From Verrucomicrobiia bacterium (GTDB lineage: Bacteria; Verrucomicrobiota; Verrucomicrobiae; Limisphaerales; JAKPVM01), in NCBI GenBank assembly GCA_026417275.1, contig JAOADO010000019.1:1-12010 (forward strand): a stretch of DNA of 12,010 nt, given 5' to 3'. A program made the position numbers and the translations under genes. Below the pieces are notes generated by a model. That model saw only the letters and a list, made by a program, of their open reading frames with translations. It did no database searches and was not told the origin of the DNA. Shown in pieces: positions 7,304-12,010 of this stretch. Numbering within the stretch: the stretch's first letter is position 1; every line of letters begins with the position of its first letter.

Positions 7304-7945
7304 ATGGACAAATTTAATAAATTTTTTGGAAAAGAAATTCAAAGGGCACCGATGGTAATTGTTGTCTCGGCTCCATCTGGCGCTGGCAAGACGACATTGT
7401 GCGGAAACCTCCTAAAAACAGACAAGAATGTGGTTCGCGCAATAACATGCACAACAAGGACGCCAAGAACTGGTGAAAAACACGGCGTTGATTATTATTT
7501 CCTGACAAGAGAAGAATTTGAAAAACATATTAACAACGGAGACTTTCTGGAATACGCGATTGTGCACGGGAATTATTACGGCACCCTCAAGAGCGAAGTT
7601 TACCGCATACTACAGAGCGGAAAAGATGTTTTATTGAATATTGACGTCCAGGGAGCAAAGAGCATTCGCGAACACATCGGCAAAGAACCCTGTTTGAGCA
7701 ATTCGCTTGTAACAGTCTTTGTCGGTGCCGAAGCAATTGACGTAATTAAAGAAAGGCTTAAAACACGCGGCTTAGACTCCGCCGAAGAGGTAAAAAAACG
7801 TCTTAACACAGCCCAACAAGAGATGATGCGCTGGAATGAATTTGATTATCTTATAATAAGCGGGACAATGGAGGAAGACCTTGAACGATTGCAGAAAATA
7901 ATTTGTGCGGAAAGGATGAGAACACGACGGATTACAATACAATAA
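7304..7945 (+). CDS. gmk: Guanylate kinase
   Basis: This 213-residue cytoplasmic enzyme phosphorylates GMP to GDP with ATP, in purine nucleotide supply and salvage. The P-loop S-A-P-S-G-A-G-K-T-T lies at 22-31. The GMP-binding part T-T-R-T-P-R-T-G-E-x-x-G-V-D-Y-Y-F lies at about 50-66, followed by F-L-E-Y-A-x-V-H-G-N-Y-Y-G-T and the L-N-I-D-V-Q-G-A core strand. R-L-x-x-R-G-x-D-S-x-E-E-V-x-x-R-L forms the lid. The first Met (7304) gives about 16 residues before the family core. A second Met at residue 17 (7352) sits directly before the first strand, but AGGGA/GAGGGGA runs at 7274-7290 favour the upstream start. It lies 33 bases after yicC and 20 before coaC. The omega subunit gene rpoZ, often next to gmk, is not here. 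Confidence 0.95.
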   Translation: MDKFNKFFGKEIQRAPMVIVVSAPSGAGKTTLCGNLLKTDKNVVRAITCTTRTPRTGEKHGVDYYFLTREEFEKHINNGDFLEYAIVHGNYYGTLKSEVYRILQSGKDVLLNIDVQGAKSIREHIGKEPCLSNSLVTVFVGAEAIDVIKERLKTRGLDSAEEVKKRLNTAQQEMMRWNEFDYLIISGTMEEDLERLQKIICAERMRTRRITIQ

Positions 7946-7965
7946 AAACGACGGTGCGAACTAAA

Positions 7966-8514
7966 ATGAACAAGAAAAAAACAGTCATTCTCGGTGTTAC
8001 GGGTTCAATAGCCGCTCACAAAGCGCTTGATATAACAAGCAATCTTGTCAAAGCCGGAGTCGACGTCCATATCGTGATGACGCCAGACGCTCAACAATTC
8101 GTAACCCCCGTTCCATTTAAGACATTATCGAGAAATCCTGTCATAACCTCTCTATTTGATGACGAAGAAGAATGGAAGCCAACACACATAACACTGGCAG
8201 ACGAAGCGGATTTATTGTTGATTGCCCCCGCCACGGCGAACACAATCGCAAAAATTGCCGTCGGAATCGCGGACAATGCGCTCACATGCATTGCGCTGGC
8301 TCTGAACAAAGACGCAAAACTGTTGATTGCGCCTGCAATGAACGGCAAGATGTGGTTGCATCCGGCAACCCAGCACAATGTTAAATTATTAAAAGACAGA
8401 GGGGCGGAATTTATTGGACCTGAAGAAGGAATGCTTTCCTGCGGATATGAAGGCATAGGAAGACTCATGGGAGCAGATAAGATTGCGCAGTTTACACTGG
8501 AAAGATTGAAATAA
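7966..8514 (+). CDS. coaC: Phosphopantothenoylcysteine decarboxylase, stand-alone CoaC flavoprotein
   Basis: The product (182 residues) is a flavoprotein of the HFCD family. It decarboxylates 4'-phosphopantothenoylcysteine to 4'-phosphopantetheine in coenzyme A synthesis. Visible marks are G-S-I-A-A at 13-17, the active-site His in T-H-I (H74), the A-P-A-T-A-N-T-I-A-K FMN-binding segment (87-96), P-A-M-N-x-x-M-W at 123-130 and the L-S-C-G-Y-E-G-I-G-R-L flap with the active-site Cys (C159). These correspond in order to H75, PAMN and C158 of E. coli Dfp as I recall it. In most bacteria this domain is fused to CoaB, but here the frame stops right after the decarboxylase domain and the following gene is a histidine kinase. 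An in-frame ATG at 7903 would overlap gmk and add 21 unrelated residues, so 7966 is preferred. Confidence 0.9.
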   Translation: MNKKKTVILGVTGSIAAHKALDITSNLVKAGVDVHIVMTPDAQQFVTPVPFKTLSRNPVITSLFDDEEEWKPTHITLADEADLLLIAPATANTIAKIAVGIADNALTCIALALNKDAKLLIAPAMNGKMWLHPATQHNVKLLKDRGAEFIGPEEGMLSCGYEGIGRLMGADKIAQFTLERLK

Positions 8515-8523
8515 TTAGAATGT

Positions 8524-8549
8524 GATTGGGTAAAAAACTCCAATCTTTT
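8524..8549 (+). terminator. Weak hairpin with T-tract between coaC and the histidine kinase
   Basis: GATTGG (8524-8529) pairs with CCAATC (8540-8545) over a 10-base A-rich loop and is followed by TTTT (8546-8549). It starts 10 bases after the coaC stop and has the form of a weak intrinsic terminator or attenuator. It might partly separate the housekeeping genes from the two-component system. The stem is short (6 pairs, 7 with a G-T). Confidence 0.35.
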
Positions 8550-8559
8550 ATAAAAGTGA

Positions 8560-10080
8560 ATGAAGTTAGACGCACTAAAAATAATAGAAGAATATAAGAA
8601 CCTTTTAAAACCATTAAAACCCTCCAATCATTTATTGCATCGGCGAATACGCGAGATAGAGCGCGACATTATTATTCCAATTAAAGTTATTTTAATAGGG
8701 ATTCTAATTTACTACCTGTTTTTTACCCAACCATTAACAACTGTTACTCCACTGCGGGAAATCGTATTACAAGGAATCAGACGATTTTTCGTTTTCTATA
8801 TAGCATTCAACATTGGCATAGTTTTTTCATTACTGGGCATATGGAAAGAAAAAATGCTAAAACTGAGATGGCTTCTTGTAGTTAATAGTTTTTTTGATTC
8901 ACTACTGGTTGCCATATTAACGTTAATCACCGGGGGATTTGAGAGCGTTTTATACTGGTTATTTGTGGCGCTAATGCTCAGAAACGCCCTGCTGCATCTT
9001 ATTGCAGCAGAACAAATATCGCTAAACCTGCTAATATGTTTAGTTTACATAGGTGCCGGCAGTCTTGAAATCAAGATTCGCGAAAGAGAAGCAGAATCGT
9101 ACATAACAATGTGGCGCGCAGAACAGTCTATGACAGAACGGACTGTGGGAAATCGAAATTCCGAAAAAACAGACACCAATAAATCGAATTTAATTGCAGA
9201 AATCAGAAATACAGACCCCGGGATTGATGAAAACACGCTCAGGGCTCTTGACCTTTTGCCGCCGGAAAACCCAACAGAACCGGTATTTTTAAGGACAACG
9301 CTACTTGTATTGTTTGCCGCATGTTTTTACGGACTGCAACTGTTGTTGTTGAGGACAAAAATGGCAGAACATGAACGGCACCAGTTTGAATCTCGTTCCG
9401 AACAATTAAAATCCGCAAGCCGAATCGCGGCGGAAATAGCACATCAGGTCAAAAATCAACTGGCAGTCATTAAGAGTTCGGTTTATGTATTGGAAAAATT
9501 ATTGAAAGAACCAAACGCGTCAATTCAACAACAAATAGAACTCATACGAACCGGCGTTGACAAAGTTGACAACATCATCGTCGAGATTCTTGGTTATGGA
9601 AAACTTGCGGAAGGAAGAATAGAAAAACTGAACGTTATTGAAACACTTGAATCTTCACTCGAGCAAGTTTTTCCAAAAGGCTCCCACCATGAAATAAAAA
9701 TAGACAAAAATTTTAATGTATCCGAACCATTTGTAATGATGCAAAGGTATCATCTACAGGCAATTTTTATCAATCTACTGCAAAATGCGCGCGAAGCACT
9801 GAACGATAAAGGGAAAATAGAAATAAACATCAGCCGGAACGCAAAAGACGACATAGTTATTTCCATAAAAGACAACGGACCAGGTATTCCAGAAGACAAG
9901 AAACAAAGGATTTTTGAACCTTATTTCACTACAAAGAAGTCCGGAACAGGTCTTGGGCTTGCAATTGTGAAGCAAAACCTTGATATTTATGGAGGAACGA
10001 TTCGGGTGGAATCCGCGCCGGGCAATGGTGCGGAATTTATAATAACATTACCCGCAGTTAGATATGAAGCCGGTGAATAA
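8560..10080 (+). CDS. Membrane-bound sensor histidine kinase (NtrB-like, partner of the next gene)
   Basis: The 506-residue product has a cytosolic N-terminus, about five hydrophobic helices between 37 and 168, a polar loop of about 75 residues (169-242) that should lie outside the membrane, a sixth helix (243-264), then the kinase core. H295 in A-E-I-A-H-Q-V-K-N-Q is the phosphorylated histidine. The ATPase domain shows the N-box N-L-L-Q-N-A-R-E-A (405-413), G1 D-N-G-P-G-I (438-443), F-box F-E-P-Y-F (452-456) and G2 G-T-G-L-G-L-A (462-468). This type, with H-Q-V-K-N and a short dimerisation domain, typically pairs with NtrC-type regulators. The overlapping regulator gene fits that. No PAS, HAMP or known sensor domain is recognisable, so the signal is unknown. 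The start has no strong ribosome site. A weak hairpin lies just upstream. Confidence 0.9.
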   Translation: MKLDALKIIEEYKNLLKPLKPSNHLLHRRIREIERDIIIPIKVILIGILIYYLFFTQPLTTVTPLREIVLQGIRRFFVFYIAFNIGIVFSLLGIWKEKMLKLRWLLVVNSFFDSLLVAILTLITGGFESVLYWLFVALMLRNALLHLIAAEQISLNLLICLVYIGAGSLEIKIREREAESYITMWRAEQSMTERTVGNRNSEKTDTNKSNLIAEIRNTDPGIDENTLRALDLLPPENPTEPVFLRTTLLVLFAACFYGLQLLLLRTKMAEHERHQFESRSEQLKSASRIAAEIAHQVKNQLAVIKSSVYVLEKLLKEPNASIQQQIELIRTGVDKVDNIIVEILGYGKLAEGRIEKLNVIETLESSLEQVFPKGSHHEIKIDKNFNVSEPFVMMQRYHLQAIFINLLQNAREALNDKGKIEINISRNAKDDIVISIKDNGPGIPEDKKQRIFEPYFTTKKSGTGLGLAIVKQNLDIYGGTIRVESAPGNGAEFIITLPAVRYEAGE

Positions 10081-11503
10081 AAATCTTTTGCCGCCACTGC
10101 TTATTGTCGACGATGAGCAGGCAATGCGCATTTCTCTGGGAAATATTTTGAACGTAGAAGGATACAAAGCATCATCTGCTGAATCCGCGGAACAAGCCCT
10201 TAAACTTCTGGAGCGGGAAGAATTCTTCATGGTTATCACCGATATGCGGCTTGGCGGAATGAGCGGCATTGAATTATTAAAATTCATTCACCAACGCTGG
10301 CAACACCTGCCCGTGCTTGTCATAACCGCCTACGCAACTCCAAAACAAGCAGTAGAAGCGATAAAACTTGGTGCCTACGACTACCTTGCAAAACCTTTCG
10401 ACCCTGACGAATTGATTAACGCGGTAAAAAACTGCGCCGAACGATATTTGTTGCTGGAGGAAAATCGGCGGTATCGTCAGCAAACAGCGGAAGAATTCAC
10501 ACTTGAACATATCATTGGCGAATCGCCGAAGATGCTTGAAATCAAAGAACTAATAAAAATGGTGGCGCCAACAGACACCACCGTTTTAATCCTTGGCGAA
10601 ACAGGCACGGGAAAAGAATTGGTTGCCGGTGCAATTCACAGTTTGAGCCATCGTCGAGAAAACAACTACGTAAGAATAAACTGCGCGGCAATTCCAGAAA
10701 ACTTGCTCGAAAGTGAACTTTTCGGACACGAAAAAGGCGCATTCACAGGCGCCTTAAGACAGAAACTTGGACGGGTCGAAGAAGCCGACGGCGGAACAAT
10801 TTTTCTGGACGAAATAGGCGACATGAGTCGTCCGCTTCAGGCAAAATTGCTCCGTTTTCTCGAAAACGGAACGTTTACCCGCGTAGGCGGAAACGAAGAG
10901 TTAAAGGTAAACGTAAGATTAATTGCCGCAACAAACCGCGACATTATCGAAGCAATCCGAAATGGTCAATTCAGAGAAGATTTATATCACCGCCTGAACG
11001 TCATTCAATTTCGCCCCCCACCTTTGAGAGAACGAAGCAGTGATATTATTCTACTGGCAAACCATTTTCTAAATCACTTCACAAAAGTTATCGGAAAAAA
11101 GATTAAAGGCTTCACCGACGACGCAAAACAAAAACTCCTGTCGCATCACTGGCCAGGCAATGTCCGCGAATTGAGAAATGTCATCGAACGCGCTGTTATC
11201 CTTGAAAACTCCGAGTATATTCAAAAACACAACTTGCCAGATTTTCAACTGGAATCCAGACTTCGAAAAGAATCGGCTCCAATCATTGGAGGAGAAAAAT
11301 CACTGGACGAATCACTCTCGGATTTCGAGAAAAACCTTATCCTGCAGGCGCTCGAACAGAACAATTACAATATCGCTAAAACAGCAGACCAACTCAAAAT
11401 TTCCCGTCACGCTTTGCGTTACAGAATGCAAAGACTCAATCTTAAAATAGACGGAGAACTCGTTGACGAAGGGACTAAAATTAGTAATCATGACGAAAAA
11501 TGA
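10064..11503 (+). CDS. NtrC-family sigma-54-dependent response regulator
   Basis: The 479-residue protein has three parts. The receiver (about 11-125) shows acidic pair D16-D17, phospho-acceptor D60, T88 and K110. The AAA+ sigma-54 activation domain (about 148-375) carries Walker A G-E-T-G-T-G-K-E (178-185), the sigma-54-contacting G-A-F-T-G-A loop (225-230), Walker B G-G-T-I-F-L-D-E (243-250), and W-P-G-N-V-R-E-L near its end. The Fis-type DNA-binding helix-turn-helix lies at about 434-459 ([22 protein letters not shown]). All key residues are present, so it should be an active enhancer-binding protein switched by phosphorylation. It overlaps the kinase gene by 17 bases, pointing to translational coupling and a cognate pair. 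Its targets are unknown; I saw no sigma-54 promoter in the spacers of this window. The next Met (21) would delete the acidic pair, so this start is required. Confidence 0.95.
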   Translation: MKPVNKNLLPPLLIVDDEQAMRISLGNILNVEGYKASSAESAEQALKLLEREEFFMVITDMRLGGMSGIELLKFIHQRWQHLPVLVITAYATPKQAVEAIKLGAYDYLAKPFDPDELINAVKNCAERYLLLEENRRYRQQTAEEFTLEHIIGESPKMLEIKELIKMVAPTDTTVLILGETGTGKELVAGAIHSLSHRRENNYVRINCAAIPENLLESELFGHEKGAFTGALRQKLGRVEEADGGTIFLDEIGDMSRPLQAKLLRFLENGTFTRVGGNEELKVNVRLIAATNRDIIEAIRNGQFREDLYHRLNVIQFRPPPLRERSSDIILLANHFLNHFTKVIGKKIKGFTDDAKQKLLSHHWPGNVRELRNVIERAVILENSEYIQKHNLPDFQLESRLRKESAPIIGGEKSLDESLSDFEKNLILQALEQNNYNIAKTADQLKISRHALRYRMQRLNLKIDGELVDEGTKISNHDEK

Positions 11504-11853
11504 ATGCTATAAATGCTACATTGTCCGCAGTTGATGCGGCAGACCTTTTGCCAGGCGCGCTTCCTGAGGCTTCAAATCCATGGTTAAGCGAGGCTTTGAT
11601 TGTTGTCGGATTAATCCTCGCTCTGTTTTGCGTCGCGTTGATGATTATCTGGGCTCTAAAGGAAAAGAAAACCGTTGTGGCAACGGAAAAAACAACAAAC
11701 CATGACAACTCAAATTCCTCAGGCGGATGGGGCTCATTTTTCAGCAAACGACATCACAGAAAATACAAAAAAAGATTTCCAACGTTAGCGGAAAAAGGAG
11801 GATTGCCCCCCAGAAAAGAAACGGAAACACGCGAATCAGCCAGCCAATTGTAG
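11500..11853 (+). CDS. Small single-pass membrane protein of unknown function, coupled to the NtrC-type regulator
   Basis: I do not recognise a family for this 117-residue protein. Residues 1-28 are mildly acidic, with no lysine or arginine. Residues of about 30-53 form one strong hydrophobic helix, followed by a basic stretch K-E-K-K. A Ser/Asn/Gly-rich linker (about 66-77), a very basic patch K-R-H-H-R-K-Y-K-K-R (83-92) and a proline/charged tail with F-P-T-L-A-E-K-G-G-L-P-P complete it. The positive-inside rule puts the C-terminus in the cytoplasm. Its ATG overlaps the stop of the regulator gene (ATGA at 11500-11503), a classic coupling arrangement, so it is probably made with the two-component system. 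A role as an accessory to the kinase, or with the following membrane-lipid gene, is only a guess. Confidence 0.7.
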   Translation: MNAINATLSAVDAADLLPGALPEASNPWLSEALIVVGLILALFCVALMIIWALKEKKTVVATEKTTNHDNSNSSGGWGSFFSKRHHRKYKKRFPTLAEKGGLPPRKETETRESASQL

Positions 11854-11863
11854 AACATATGTG

Positions 11864-11886
11864 TTTGAATCTTCGGAAAATTCAAA
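11864..11886 (+). promoter_or_regulatory. Small hairpin upstream of the squalene/phytoene synthase gene
   Basis: TTTGAAT (11864-11870) pairs with ATTCAAA (11880-11886). The loop contains C-TTCG-G, which could form a stable UUCG tetraloop with a three-A bulge. It begins 11 bases after the small membrane protein's stop and ends 19 bases before the next start codon. No T-tract follows, so it is not a standard terminator. It may affect translation or RNA stability, or be chance. Confidence 0.25.
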
Positions 11887-11905
11887 GTCTGTCAATATCA
11901 TTTAG

Positions 11906-12010
11906 ATGACCGCCTCCGCAAAAATAACAAAATCCAGCGCTTCAAATCTTGCGTTTGCTTTTTGCGTCTTGCCGCCAGATAAGAAAAACGACATGTGCAT
12001 CCTCTATGCG
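11906..12010 (+). CDS. Squalene/phytoene synthase family protein, N-terminal fragment (runs off the window)
   Basis: Only the first 35 codons are present, and the frame is open to the edge. After M-T-A-S-A-K-I-T the segment K-S-S-A-S-N-L-A-F-A-F followed by L-P-P-D-K-K-x-x-M-C-x-L-Y-A matches the beginning of trans-isoprenyl diphosphate synthases of the squalene/phytoene synthase family (HpnC/HpnD/CrtB type). In these, K-S-x-S-x-x-x-A-F and A-x-x-A-L-Y-A-F-C-R-x-x-D-D form the first substrate-binding region. The Asp-rich motif lies just beyond the edge. An in-frame TAG directly before the ATG fixes the start. Such enzymes make C30 or C40 isoprenoids, for example hopanoid or carotenoid precursors. 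Which one cannot be told from this fragment. It follows the small membrane protein by 52 bases on the same strand. Confidence 0.75.
   Translation, partial: MTASAKITKSSASNLAFAFCVLPPDKKNDMCILYA

Noticed and set aside
7903..7965. Upstream ATG extending CoaC by 21 residues into gmk
   Set aside because: The extra residues are polar and unrelated to the family, and the gene would overlap gmk by more than 40 bases. The second Met sits directly before the first Rossmann strand.
8091..8627. Open frame of 178 codons on the minus strand opposite coaC and the kinase start
   Set aside because: It covers the well-conserved CoaC motifs on the other strand and crosses a gene boundary, with no domain or ribosome site of its own.
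1..12010. Search by eye for tRNA/rRNA genes, CRISPR arrays, transposases, integrases, toxin-antitoxin pairs and sigma-54 promoters
   Set aside because: None was found. The NtrC-type regulator therefore probably acts on promoters outside this window.

Overview
The window reads as a chromosome segment of a verrucomicrobium-like bacterium, probably of the Limisphaerales/Pedosphaera type. This is inferred from protein style: a leucine-rich-repeat protein end of the type I associate with that group, C-terminal modules of the G-x-x-Y-x-I-x-x-S-x-N-L-x-x-W … R-F-Y-R-I kind on exported proteins, very AT-rich spacers, and few strong Shine-Dalgarno sites. No sequence search was run, so the taxonomy is tentative.

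Layout. Bases 1-387 hold the C-terminal end of a secreted BspA-like leucine-rich-repeat protein (+). A 478-base gene-free AT-rich spacer follows. Then comes a CstA-family carbon-starvation transporter on the minus strand (866-3268). It is divergent from an exported octaheme cytochrome c of the tetrathionate-reductase (OTR) family on the plus strand (3615-5294). The 346-base spacer between them carries a perfect 9+9 inverted repeat and short direct repeats that could be operator sites. A strong intrinsic terminator (5314-5349) closes the cytochrome transcript.

From 5555 to the right edge all genes lie on the plus strand and are tightly packed. The first four are housekeeping genes: tcdA (tRNA ct6A formation), yicC (endoribonuclease family), gmk (guanylate kinase) and a stand-alone coaC (phosphopantothenoylcysteine decarboxylase without the CoaB half). 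After a small hairpin comes a two-component system: a six-TM sensor histidine kinase whose gene overlaps that of an NtrC-type sigma-54 response regulator by 17 bases. The regulator overlaps the next gene by ATGA. That gene encodes a small single-TM basic protein of unknown function. The start of a squalene/phytoene synthase family gene runs off the right edge.

How they work together. The right half looks like one housekeeping transcript, or two consecutive ones, with a signalling module inserted before an isoprenoid gene. The left half is about respiration and nutrient uptake at the envelope. I see no mobile element, CRISPR array, tRNA or rRNA. The points most worth a second look are the OTR cytochrome with its fused C-terminal module, the Cys/His-rich tail of CstA, the candidate operator between cstA and the cytochrome, the missing coaB and rpoZ, and the small membrane protein coupled to the NtrC-type regulator.
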